Shown: one piece after another, positions 1 to 12,674 of the stretch
Position numbering within the stretch: position 1 is the stretch's first letter
Layout: each line of letters begins with the position of its first letter
Assembly: GCF_051401765.1 (NCBI RefSeq)
Contig: NW_027480493.1
Coordinates: forward strand, 682,001 to 746,000
Direction: 5' to 3'
DNA length: 64,000 bases
Source: Calliopsis andreniformis
Lineage: Eukaryota; Arthropoda; Insecta; Hymenoptera; Andrenidae
Program-made: the position numbers and the translations under genes
The notes under the pieces: model-generated
What the model saw: only the letters and a program-made list of their open reading frames with translations
What the model was told of the DNA's origin: nothing
The model's database searches: none

Positions 1-1518
1 GATTGAGGATTGAGGATTGAGGATTGAGGATTGAGGATTGAGGATTGAAGATTGGGTATTGAGGATTGAAGATTGGGGATTGAGGATTGAGGATTGAGGA
101 TTGAGGATTGAAGATTGAGGATTCGGTATTGAGGATTGAAGAATGAGGATTGAGGAGTGAGGACTGAGGATTGAGGATTGCAGATTGAGTATTGAGGATC
201 GAAGATTGAGGATTGAGGATTGAGGATTGAGGATTGAGGAGTGAGGATTGAGGATTGAAGATTGAGTATTGAGGACTGAAGACTGAGGATTGAGGATTGA
301 GGATTGAGGATTGAGGATTGAAGATTGAGGATTGGGGATTGAGGATTGACGATTGAGGATTGAGCATTGGTGATTGAGAATTGAGGATTGAGGATTGAAG
401 GTTGAGTATTGAGGTTTGAAGATTGAGGATTGAGGATTGAGGATTGAGCATTGAGGATTGAAGACTGAGGATTGAGGAGTGAGTATTCAAGATTGAGGAT
501 TTGGGACTGAGGATTGAAGATTGAGGATTGAGGATTGAGGATTGAGGATTGAGGATTGAGGAATGAGGATTGAATATTGAGGATTGGGTATTGAGGATTG
601 AAGAATGAGGATTGAGGATTGAGGATTGAGGATTGAGGATTGAAGATTGAGTATTGAGGATTGAAGACTGACGATTGAGGATTGAGGATTGAGGATTGAG
701 GATTGAGGATTGAGGATTGAGGATTGAGGATTGAGGATTGAAGATTGAGTATCGAGGATTGAAGATTGAGGATTGAGGATTGAGGATTGAGGATTGAGGA
801 TTGAAGATTGAGGATTGAGGATTGAGGATTGAGGATTGAGGATTGAAGATTGAGGATTGGGTATTGAGGATTGAATAATGAGGATTGAGGATTGAGTATT
901 GAGGATTGAGGGTTGTGGATTGAGAGTTGAGGACTGAGGATTGAAGATTGAGAATTGAGGATTGAAGATTGAGGATTGAGGATTGAGGATTGAGGATTGA
1001 CGCTTGAGGATTGAGTGTTGAGGATGGAGGATTGAGGATTGAGGATTGCAGACTGAGTATTGAGGATTGACGATGGGAAGATTGAGGATTGATGATAGAA
1101 GATTGAGAATTGGGGACTGAGGATTCAAGATTGAGGATCGAAGATTGAGAATTGAGGATTGAAGATTGATAATTGAGGATTGAGGATTGAACATTGAGGA
1201 CTGAGGATTCAGGATTGAAGATTGAGTATTGAGGATAGAAGATTGAGGATTGAGGATTGTCGATTAAGGATTGAGGATGAGGGCTGAGGGTTAAGGATTG
1301 AGTTTTGAGGACTGAGGGCTGAGGATTGAGGATTGAGAATTGAGGATTGAGGATTGAGGATTCAAGATTGAGGATTGGGTATTGAGGATTGAAGAATGAT
1401 GATTGAGGATTGAGGATTGAGGATTCAGGATTGAAGATTGAGTATTGAGCATTGAAGCCTGACGATTGAGGATTGAGGATTGAGGATTGAGGATTGAGGA
1501 TGGAGGATTGAAGATTGA

Positions 1519-1942
1519 GGACTGAGTGTTGAGGGTTGAGTGATGAGAATTGATGTTTGTGGATTGAGTTTTGAAGATTGAAGAATAGGGATTGAGTATT
1601 GAAAACTGTGAATTGACGATATTCTATGGTGGACTGAGGATTGACAATTGATTGTTGAGGACTAAGGGCTGAAGATTGGGGATTCAGGATTGAGGATTAG
1701 GGATTGAGTTTTGAGGACTGAGGATTGATGGTTGAGGGTTGTGCGTTGAATATTGAGGGTTGAGTGATGAGAATTGATGTTTGTGGATAGAGATTTGAAG
1801 ATTGCAGGCTGAGTATTGAGTATTGAAACCTGTGAATTGAGGATATTCTATTGACGATTGAGGACACACAACTGATTGTTGAGGTCTAAGGGCTGAATAT
1901 TGGGGGTTCAGGATTGTGGATTCAGGATTGAGGTTTGAGGAC
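1519..1942 (+). repeat. A-B block doublet
   Basis: Cores GATATTCT at 1,618 (A) and 1,842 (B), 224 bp apart. The A core here is followed by ATGGTGGACTG, a variant shared only with the doublet at 3,972. The base before the A core is C rather than G. Confidence 0.9.
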
Positions 1943-3971
1943 TGAGGATTGAGGATTGAGGATTGAAGATTGAGGATTGGGTGTTGAGGATTGAAGAATG
2001 AGGGTTGAGGATTGAGGATTGAGGATTGAGGATTGAAGATTGAGTATTGAAGATTGAAGATTGAGGATTGAGGATTGAGGATTGAGGATTGAGGATTGAG
2101 GATTGAGGATTGCGGATAGAAGATTGAGGATTGGGTATTGCGGATTGAACATTGAGGATTGAGGACTGAGGATTGAGGATTGAGGATTGAGGATTGAGAA
2201 TTGAGGATTGAGGATTGAGGATTGATGATTGAGGATTGGGTATTGAGGATTGAAGAATGAGGATTGAGGATTGAGGATTGAGGATTGAGGATTGAAGACT
2301 GAGTATTGAGGATTAAAGATTGAGGATTGAGGAGTGAGTATTGAAGATTGAGGATTTGTGACTGAGGATTGAAGATTGAGGATTGAGGATTGAGGATTGA
2401 GGACTGAGGATTGAGGATTGAGGATTGAAGATTGAGGATTGAGGAGTGAGTATTGAAGATTGAGGATTTGTGACTGAGGATTGAAGATTGAGAATTGAGG
2501 ATTGAGGAATGAGGACTGAGGATTGAGGATTGAGGATTGAAGATTGAGGATTGGGTATTGAGGATTGAAGATTGAGGATTGAGGATTGAGGATTGAGGAA
2601 TGAACATTGAAGATTGAGTACTGAGGATTGAAGGTTAAGGTTGAGGATTGAGGATTGAGGATTGAGGATTGAGGATTGAAGATTGAGGATTTCGTATTGA
2701 GGATAGAACATTGAGGATTGAGGATTTAGTATTGAGGACTGAGGATTGAGGGTTGAAGATTGAATATTGATGATTGAATATTGAGGATTGAGGATTGATG
2801 GTTGTGGATTGAGGACGAGGACTGAGGGTTGAGTATTGCTGTTTGAGGTCTGAGGATTGAGGGTTGAGAATTGAGGATTGAGGATTGAGGATTGAAGACT
2901 GAGAATTGGGTATTTAGGATTGAAGGATGAGGATTGAGGATTGAGTATTGAGGATTGAGGATTGAGGATTGAAGATTAAGATTGAGGATTGAGGATTGAG
3001 GATTGAGGATTGAGTATTGAGGATTGAGGATTGAAGATTGAGGATTGCGTATTGGGGATAGAACATTGAGGATTGAGTATTGAGTATTGAGGATTGAGGA
3101 TTGAGGATTGAACACTGAATATTGATGATTGAAGGTTGAGGACCGAGGATTGAGGGTTGTGGGTTGAGGAGGAGGACTGACGGCTGAGTATTGATGTTTG
3201 ATGTCTGAGGATTGAGGATTGAGGATTGAGGATTGAGGATTGCGGTTTGAAGATTGAGGATTGGGTATTGAGGATTGAAGTATGAGGATTGAGGATTGAG
3301 GATTGAGGATTGAGGAATGAGGATTGAGGATTGAAGATTGAGTATTGAGGATTGAAGATTGACGATTGAGGATTGAGGATTGAGGATTGACGATTGAGGA
3401 TTGAGGACTGAGGATTGAAGATTGAGTATTGAGTATTGACGATTGAGGATTGAGGATTGAGTATTGACGATTGAGGATTGCAGACTGAGTATTGAGGATT
3501 GACGATGGGAGGATTGAGGATTGGGGACTGAGGATTCAAGATTGAGGACCGAAGATTGAGAATTGAGGATTGAAGATTGATAATTGAGGATTGAGGATTG
3601 ATCATTGAGGACTGAGGATTCAAGATTGAAGATTGAGTATTGAGGATAGAAGATTGAGGATTGAGGATTGTCGATTAAGGATTGAGGATGAGGGCTGAGG
3701 GTTGAGGATTGAGGTTTGAGGACTGAGGACTGAGGATTGAGGATTGAGAATTGAGGATTGAGGATTGAGGATTGAAGATTGAGGATTGGGTATTGAGGAT
3801 TGAAGAATGATGATTGAGGATTGAGGATTGAGTATTGAGGATTGAAGATTGAGTATTGAGCATTGAAGCCTGACGATAGAGGATTGAGGATTGAGAATTG
3901 AGGATTGAGGATTGAAGATTGAGTATTGAGGATTGAAGATTGAGGTTTGATGATTGAGGATTGAAGATTGA

Positions 3972-4395
3972 GGACTGAGTGTTGAGGGTTGAGTGATGAG
4001 AATTGATGTTTGTGGATTGAGTTTTGAAGATTGAAGAATAGGGATTGAGTATTGAAAACTGTGAATTGAGGATATTCTATGGTGGACTGAGGATTGACAA
4101 TTGATTGTTGAGGACTAAGGGCTGAAGATTGAGGATTCAGGATTGAGGATTAGGGATTGAGTTTTGAGGACTGAGGATTGATGGTTGAGGGTTGTGCGTT
4201 GAATATTGAGGGTTGAGTGATGAGAATTGATGTTTGTGGATAGAGATTTGAAGATTGCAGGCTGAGTATTGAGTATTGAAACCTGTGAATTGAGGATATT
4301 CTATTGACGATTGAGGACATACAACTGATTGTTGAGGTCTGAGGGCTGAATATTGGGGGTTCAGAATTGTGGATTCAGGATTGAGGTTTGAGGAC
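3972..4395 (+). repeat. A-B block doublet
   Basis: Cores at 4,071 and 4,295, each 2,453 bp after those of the first doublet. Corresponds to the hybrid block at 17,550 (offset 13,479), which has lost the 224 bp between the cores. Confidence 0.9.
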
Positions 4396-5795
4396 TGAGG
4401 ATTGAGGTTTGAGGATTGAAGATTGAGGATTGGGTGTTGAGGATTGAAGAATGAGGGTTGAGGATTGAGGATTGAGGATTGAAGATTGAGTATTGAGGAT
4501 TGAAGATTGAGGACTGAGGATTGAGGATTGAGGATTGAGGATTGAGGATTGAGGATTGCGGATAGAAGATTGAGGATTGGGTATTGCGGATTGAACATTG
4601 AGGATTGAGGATTGAGGGTTGAGGATTGAGGATTGAGGATTGAGGATTGAGGATTGAGGATTGAGGATTGAGGATTGAAGATTGAGGATTGGGTGTTGAG
4701 GATTGAAGAATGAGGATTGAGGATTGAGGATTGAGGATTGAGGATTGAAGACTGAGTATTGAGGATTGAAGATTGAGGATTGAGGAGTGAGTATTGAAGA
4801 TTGAGGATTTGTGACTGAGGATTGAAGATTGAGGATTGAGGATTGAGGATTGAGGACTGAGGATTGAGGATTGAGGATTGAAGATTGAGGATTGAGGCGC
4901 GAGTATTGAAGATTGAGGATTTGTGACTGAGGATTGAAGATTGAGGATTGAGGATTGAGGATTGAGGACTGAGGATTGAGGATTGAGGATTGAAGATTGA
5001 GGATTGGGTATTGAGGATTGAAGATTGAGGATTGAGGATTGAAGATTGAGGAATGAGGATTGAAGATTGAGTACTGAGGATTGAAGATTAAGGTTGAGGA
5101 TTGAGGATTGAGGATTGAGGATTGAGGATTGAAGATTGAGGATTGCGTATTGAGGATAGAACATTGAGGATTGAGGATTGTGTATTGAGGATTGAGGATT
5201 GAGGATTGAAGATTGAATATTGATGATTGAAGATTGAGGATCGAGGATTGAGGGTTGTGGATTGAGGACGAGGACTGAGGGTTGAGTATTGATGTTTGAG
5301 GTCTGAGGATTGAGGATTGAGGATTGAGAATTGAGGATTGAGGATTGAGGATTGAAGATTGAGGATTGGGTGTTGAGGATTGAACAATGAGGATTGAGGA
5401 TTGAGGATTGAGGATTGAGGATTGAAGATTGAGTATTGAGGGTTGAAGGTTGAGGATTGAGGATTGAAGATTGAGGATTGAGGATTGAGGATTGCGGATA
5501 GATGATTGAGGATTGGGTATTGCGGATTGAACATTGAGGATTGAGGATTGAGGATTGAGGATTGAGGATTGAGGACTGAAGGTTGAATATTGATGATTGA
5601 ATATTGAGGATTGAGGATTGATGGTTGTGGATTGAGGACGAGGACGGAGGGTTGAGTATTGCTGTTTGAGGTCTGAGGGTTGAGGAATGAGGATTGAGAA
5701 TTGCGGATTGAGGATTGAGGATTGAAGATTGAGGATTGGGTATTGAGGATTGAAGAATGAGGATTGAGGATTGAGGATTGAGGATTGAGGATTGA

Positions 5796-6000
5796 CGACT
5801 GAGTGTTGAGGGTTGAGTGATGAGAATTGATGTTTGAGGATAGAGATTTGAAGATTGCAGATTGAGTATTGAGTATTGAAAACTGTGAATTGATGATATT
5901 CTCGTGAGGATTGAGGATTCACAACTGATTGTTGAGGACTGAGGGCTGAAGGTTGAGGATTCAGGATTGAGGATTCAGGATTGTGGTTTGAGGACCGAGG
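5796..6000 (+). repeat. C block
   Basis: Core at 5,895. Upstream reads GATTGCAGATTGAGTATTG and the core is followed by CGTGAGG; the other C blocks have CTTGAGG. Counterpart at 47,224. Confidence 0.88.
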
Positions 6001-7606
6001 ATTGAGGGCTGAGGATTGAGGATTGAGAATTGAAGATTGAGGATTGAGTATTGGGGGTTGTGGATTGAGGACGAGGTCTGACGGTTGAGTATTGATGTTT
6101 GAGTTCTGAGGATTGAGGATTGAGGATTGAAGATTGGGGATTGGGTATTGAGGATTGAAGAATGAGGATTGAGTATTGAGTATTGAGGATTGAGGATTGA
6201 AGATTGAGTATTGAGGATTGAAGATTGACGATTGAGTATTGAGGATTGAGGATTGAGGATTGAGGATTGAGGATTGAGGATTGAGGATTGAAGATTGGGT
6301 ATTGAGGATTGAAGATTGGGGATTGAGGATTGAGGATTGAGGATTGAGGATTGAAGATTGAGGATTCGGTATTGAGGATTGAAGAATGAGGATTGAGGAG
6401 TGAGGACTGAGGATTGAGGATTGCAGATTGAGTATTGAGGATCGAAGATTGAGGATTGAGGATTGAGGATTGAGGATTGAGGAGTGAGGATTGAGGATTG
6501 AAGATTGAGTATTGAGGACTGAAGACTGAGGATTGAGGATTGAGGATTGAGGATTGAGGATTGAAGATTGAGGATTGGGGATTGAGGATTGACGATTGAG
6601 GATTGAGCATTGGTGATTGAGAATTGAGGATTGAGGATTGAAGGTTGAGTATTGAGGTTTGAAGATTGAGGATTGAGGATTGAGGATTGAGCATTGAGGA
6701 TTGAAGACTGAGGATTGAGGAGTGAGTATTCAAGATTGAGGATTTGGGACTGAGGATTGAAGATTGAGGATTGAGGATTGAGGATTGAGGATTGAGGATT
6801 GAGGAATGAGGATTGAATATTGAGGATTGGGTATTGAGGATTGAAGAATGAGGATTGAGGATTGAGGATTGAGGATTGAGGATTGAAGATTGAGTATTGA
6901 GGATTGAAGACTGACGATTGAGGATTGAGGATTGAGGATTGAGGATTGAGGATTGAGGATTGAGGATTGAGGATTGAGGATTGAAGATTGAGTATCGAGG
7001 ATTGAAGATTGAGGATTGAGGATTGAGGATTGAGGATTGAGGATTGGGTATTGCGGATTGAACATTGAGGATTGAGGATTGAGGATTGAGGATTGAGGAT
7101 TGAGTACTGAAGATTGAATACTGATGATTGAAGATTGAGGATTGAGGATTGATGGTTGTGGATTGAGGACGAGGACTGAGGGTTGAGTATTGCTGTTTGA
7201 GGTCTGAGGATTGAGGATTGAGCATTGAGAATTGAGGATTGAGGATTGAGGATTGAAGATTGAGGATTGGGTGTTGAGGATTGAAGAGTGAGGGTTGAGG
7301 AGTGATGACTGTGGATTGCGTATTGCAGATTGAGTATTGAGGATTGAAGATTGAGTATTGAGGATTGAGGATTGAGAATTGAGGATTGAGGATTGAGGAT
7401 TGAGGATTGAAGATTGAGTATTGAGGATCGAGGATTGAGGACTGAGGATTGAGGATTGAGGATTGAGAATTGAAGATTGAGGATTGGGGATTGAGGATTG
7501 ACGATTGAGGATTGAGCATTGAGGATTGAGAATTGAGGATTGAGGATTGAAGATTGAGTATTGAGGATTGAAGATTGAGGATTGATGATTGAGGATTGAA
7601 GATTGA

Positions 7607-8030
7607 GGACTGAGTGTTGAGGGTTGAGTGATGAGAATTGATGTTTGTGGATTGAGATTTGAAGATTGAAGAATAGGGATTGAGTATTGAAAACTGTGAA
7701 TTGAGGATATTCTATGGAGGACTGAGGATTGACAATTGATTGTTGAGGACTGAGGGCTGAAGACTGAGGATTCAGGATTGAGGATTAGGGATTGAGTTTT
7801 GAGGACTGAGGATTGATGGTTGAGGGTTGTGCGTTGAATATTGAGGGCTGAGTGATGAGAATTGATGTTTGTGGATAGAGATTTGAAGATTGCAGGCTGA
7901 GTATTGAGTATTGAAACCTGTGAATTGAGGATATTCTATTGACGATTGAGGATTCACACCTGATTGTTGAGGTCTGAGGGCTGAATATTGGGGGTTCAGG
8001 ATTGTGGCTTCAGGATTGAGGTTTGAGGAC
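7607..8030 (+). repeat. A-B block doublet
   Basis: Cores at 7,706 and 7,930. The A core is followed by ATGGAGGACTG. The B downstream motif is CACACCTGATTG. Counterparts lie at 18,723/18,947 and 34,021/34,245. Confidence 0.9.
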
Positions 8031-9471
8031 TGAGGATTGAGGCTTGAGGGTGAGGATTGAGGATTGAGGATTGAGGATCGAAGGTTGAGGATTGCGTATT
8101 GAGGATAGAACAATGAGGATTGAGGATTGAGTATTGAGGATTGAGGATTGAGGATTGAAAGTTGAATATTGATGATTGAAGATTGAGGATAGAGGATTGA
8201 GGGTTGTGGATTGAGGACGAGGACTGAGGGTTGAGTATTGATGTTTGAGGTCTGAGGATTGAGGAATGAGTATTGAGAATTGAGGATTGAGGTTTGGGGA
8301 TTGAAGATTGAGGATTGGGCGTTGAGGATTGAAGAATGAGTGTTGAGGATTGAGGATTGAGGATTGAGGGTTGAAGATTGAGTATTGAGGATTGAAGATT
8401 GAGGATTGAGGATTGAGGATTGAGGATTGAGGATTGAGGATTGGGTATTGAGGATTGAAGAATGAGGATTGAGTATTGAAGATTGAAGATTGAGGATTGA
8501 GGATTGAGGATTGAGGATTGAGGATTGAGGATTGAGGATTGCGGATAGAAGATTGAGGATTGGGTATTGCGGATTGAACATTGAGGATTGAGGATTGAGG
8601 ATTGAGGATTGAGGATTGAGGATTGAGAATTGAGGATTGAGGATTGAGGATTGAAGATTGAGGATTGGGTATTGAGGATTGAAGAATGAGGATTGAGGAT
8701 TGAGGATTGAGGATTGAGGATTGAAGACTGAGTATTGAGGATTAAAGATTGAGGATTGAGGAGTGAGTATTGAAGATTGAGGATTTGTGACTGTGGATTG
8801 AAGATTGAGGATTGAGGATTGAGGGTTGAGGACTGAGGATTGAGGATTGAGGATTGAAGATTGAGGATTGAGGAGTGAGTATTGAAGATTGAGGATTTGT
8901 GACTGAGGATTGAAGATTGAGAATTGAGGATTGAGGAATGAGGACTGAGGATTGAGGATTGAGGATTGAAGATTGAGGATTGGGTATTGAGGATTGAAGA
9001 TTGAGGATTGAGGATTGAGGATTGAGGAATGAGGATTGAAGATTGAGTACTGTGGATTGAAGATTAAGGTTGAGGATTGAGGATTGAGGATTGAGGATTG
9101 AGGATTGAAGATTGAGGATTTCGTATTGAGGATAGAACATTGAGGATTGAGGATTTAGTATTGAGGACTGAGGATTGAGGGTTGAAGATTGAATATTGAT
9201 GATTGAACATTGAGGATTGAGGATTGAGGATTGAGGATTGAGGATTGAGGACTGAAGATTGAATATTGATGATTGAATATTGAGGATTGAGGATTGATGG
9301 TTGTGGATTGAGGACGAGGACCGAGGGTTGAGTATTGCTGTTTGAGGTCTGAGGGTTGAGGAATGAGGATTGAGAATTGAGGATTGAGGATTGAGGATTG
9401 AAGATTGAGGATTGGGTATTGAGGATTGAAGAATGAGGATTGAGGATTGAGGATTGAGGATTGAGGATTGA

Positions 9472-9676
9472 CGACTGAGTGTTGAGGGTTGAGTGATGAG
9501 AATTGATGTTTGAGGATAGAGATTTGAAGATTGCAGATTGAGTATTGAGTATTGAAAACTGTGAATTGATGATATTCTCTTGAGGATTGAGGATTGACAA
9601 CTGATTGTTGAGGACTGAGGGCTGAAGGTTGAGGATTCTGGATTGAGGATTCAGGATTGTGGTTTGAGGACCGAGG
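9472..9676 (+). repeat. C block
   Basis: Core at 9,571. Downstream, the near-palindrome CAACTGATTGTTG sits at 9,598-9,610. Counterparts at 20,218 and 35,886. Confidence 0.88.
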
Positions 9677-12250
9677 ATTGAGGGCTGAGGTTTGAGGATT
9701 GAGAATTGAAGATTGAGGATTGAGTATTGGGGGTTGTGGATTGAGGACGAGGACTGACGGTTGAGTATTGATGTTTGAGTTCTGAGGATTGAGGATTGAG
9801 GATTGAAGATTGGGGATTGGGTATTGAGGATTGAAGAATGAGGATTGAGTATTGAGTATTGAGGATTGAGGATTGAAGATTGAGTATTGAGGATTGAAGA
9901 TTGACGATTGAGTATTGAGGATTGAGGATTGAGGATTGAGGATTGAGGATTGAGGATTGAGGATTGAGGATTGAGGATTGAGGATTGAAGATTGAGTATT
10001 GAGGATTGAAGATTGACGATTGAGGATTGAGGATTGAGGATTGAGGATTGAGGATTGAAGATTGAATATTGAGTATTGAGGATTGAAGATTAAGGATTGA
10101 GGATTGAGGATTGACGATTGACGATTGAAGATTGAGGATTGAGGATTGAGGATTGAGGATTGAGGATTGAAGATTGAGGATTGGGTATTGAGGATTGAAG
10201 AATGAGGATTGAGTATTGAGTATTGAGGATTGAAGATTGAGGATTGAGGATTGAGGATTGAGGATTGAGGATTCAAGATTGAGTACTGAGGATTTAAGAT
10301 TAAGATTGAGGATTGAGGATTGAGGATTGAGGATTGAGGATTGAGGATTGAAGATTGAGGATTGCGTATTGAGAATAGAACATAAAGGATTGAGGATTGA
10401 GTATTGAGGATTGAGGATTGAGTATTGAGGATTGAGGATTGAGTATTGAGGATTGAGGATTGAGGATTGAAGATTGAATATTGATGATTGAAGATTGAGG
10501 ATCGAGGATTGAGGGTTGTGGATTGAGGACGAGGACTGAGGGTTGAGTATTGATGTTTGAGGTCTGAGGATTGAGCATTGAGGATTGAGAATTGAGGATT
10601 GAGGATTGAGGATTGAAGATTGAGGATTGGGTGTTGAGGATTGAAGAATGAGGATTGAGGATTGATGATTGACGATTGAGGATTGAAGATTGAGTATTGA
10701 GGATTGAAGATTGAGGATTGAGGATTGAGGATTCAGGAATGAGGATTGAGGATTGCGGATAGAAGATTGAGGATTGGGTATTGCGGATTGAACATTGAGG
10801 ATTGAGGATTGAGGATTCAGGATCGAGTACTGAAGATTGAATACTGATGATTGAAGATTGAGGATTGAGGATTGATGGTTGTGGATTCAGGACGAGGACT
10901 GAGGGTTGAGTATTGCTGTTTGAGGTCTGAGGATTGAGGATTGAGCATTGAGAATTGAGGATTGAGGATTGAGGATTGAAGATTGAGGATTGGGTGTTGA
11001 GGATTGAAGAGTGAGGGTTGAGGAGTGAGGACTGAGGATTGCGTATTGCAGATTAAGTATTGAGGATTGAAGATTCAGGATTGAGGATTGAAGAGTGAGG
11101 GTTGAGGAGTGAGGACTGAGGATTGCGTATTGCAGATTAAGTATTGAGGATTGAAGATTCAGGATTGAGGATTGAGGATTGAGAATTGAGGATTGAGGAT
11201 TGAGGATTCAAGATTGAGTACTGAGGATTTAAGATTAAGATTGAGGATTGAGGATTGAGGATTGAGGATTGAGGATTGAGGATTGAAGGTTGAGGATTGC
11301 GTATTGAGAATAGAACATAAAGGATAGAGGATTGAGTATTGAGGATTGAGGATTGAGTATTGAGGATTGAGGATTGAGGATTGAAGATTGAATATTGATG
11401 ATTGAAGATTGAGGATCGAGGATTGAGGGTTGTGGATTGAGGACGAGGACTGAGGGTTGAGTATTGATGTTTGAGGTCTGAGGATTGAGCATTGAGGATT
11501 GAGAATTGAGGATTGAGGATTGAGGATTGAAGATTGAGGATTGGGTGTTGAGGATTGAAGAATGAGGATTGAGGATTGATGATTGACGATTGAGGATTGA
11601 AGATTGAGTATTGAGGATTGAAGATTGAGGATTGAGGATTGAGGATTCAGGAATGAGGATTGAGGATTGCGGATAGAAGATTGAGGATTGGGTATTGCGG
11701 ATTGAACATTGAGGATTGAGGATTGAGGATTGAGGATTGAGGATCGAGTACTGAAGATTGAATACTGATGATTGAAGATTGAGGATTGAGGATTGATGGT
11801 TGTGGATTCAGGACGAGGACTGAGGGTTGAGTATTGCTGTTTGAGGTCTGAGGATTGAGGATTGAGCATTGAGAATTGAGGATTGAGGATTGAGGATTGA
11901 AGATTGAGGATTGGGTGTTGAGGATTGAAGAGTGTGGGTTGAGGAGTGAGGACTGAGGATTGCGTATTGCAGATTAAGTATTGAGGATTGAAGATTCAGG
12001 ATTGAGGATTGAGGATTGAGAATTGAGGATTGAGGATTGAGGATTGAGGATTGAAGATTGAGTATTGAGGATCGAGGATTGAGGACTGAGGATTGAGGAT
12101 TGAGGATTGAGAATTGAAGATTGAGGATTGGGGATTGAGGATTGACGATTGAGGATTGAGCATTGAGGATTGAGAATTGAGGATTGAGGATTGAAGATTG
12201 AGTATTGAGGATTGAAGATTGAGGATTGATGATTGAGGATTGAAGATTGA

Positions 12251-12674
12251 GGACTGAGTGTTGAGGGTTGAGTGATGAGAATTGATGTTTGTGGATTGAG
12301 ATTTGAAGATTGAAGAATAGGGATTGAGTATTGAAAACTGTGAATTGAGGATATTCTATGGAGGACTGAGGATTGACAATTGATTGTTGAGGACTGAGGG
12401 CTGAAGATTGAGGATTCAGGATTGAGGATTAGGGATTGAGTTTTGAGGACTGAGGATTGATGGTTGAGGGTTGTGCGTTGAATATTGAGGGCTGAGTGAT
12501 GAGAATTGATGTTTGTGGATAGAGATTTGAAGATTGCAGGCTGAGTATTGAGTATTGAAACCTGTGAATTGAGGATATTCTATTGACGATTGAGGATTCA
12601 CACCTGATTGTTGAGGTCTGAGGGCTGAATATTGGGGGTTCAGGATTGTGGCTTCAGGATTGAGGTTTGAGGAC
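12251..12674 (+). repeat. A-B block doublet
   Basis: Cores at 12,350 and 12,574. Counterparts are 22,997/23,221 (offset 10,647), their 622-bp duplicate, and 38,546/38,770. Confidence 0.9.

Larger units (their letters stand above)
1..7040 (+). repeat. Rearranged lead segment of the array
   Basis: Heptamer satellite without genes. Bases 1 to about 800 are repeated at 6,244-7,045 with a constant offset of 6,243, checked at GGGTATT (54 and 6,297), TTCGGTATT (123 and 6,366), the TTCAAGATT variant (487 and 6,730) and ATCGAGG (751 and 6,994). Two A-B block doublets (1,519-1,942 and 3,972-4,395) lie 2,453 bp apart. The part from 2.2 to 4.1 kb matches 15.7-17.6 kb at offsets of 13,534 then 13,479. 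The part 4,683-6,437 matches 46,012-47,766 at an offset of 41,329. It is therefore a mosaic of pieces found elsewhere in the array. Confidence 0.85.

Noticed and set aside
1696..1702. Telomere-like TTAGGG in GATTAGGGATTGAG
   Set aside because: It is a single heptamer variant recurring once per A-B region, not a run of telomeric repeats.
1519..1942. Diverged A-B block as a remnant transposon
   Set aside because: No terminal inverted repeats, target duplications or transposase-like reading frame; the block is itself largely built of heptamer-like units.
3160..3180. GAGGAGGAGGACTG as a strong ribosome-binding site
   Set aside because: Purine-rich GGAGG strings are everywhere in the array, and the + strand has no open frame.
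7731..7737. TTGACA resembling a bacterial -35 box in the A block (ATTGACAATTGATTG)
   Set aside because: It arises from the GATTGAG unit; there is no TATAAT-like element at 16-18 bp and no downstream gene.
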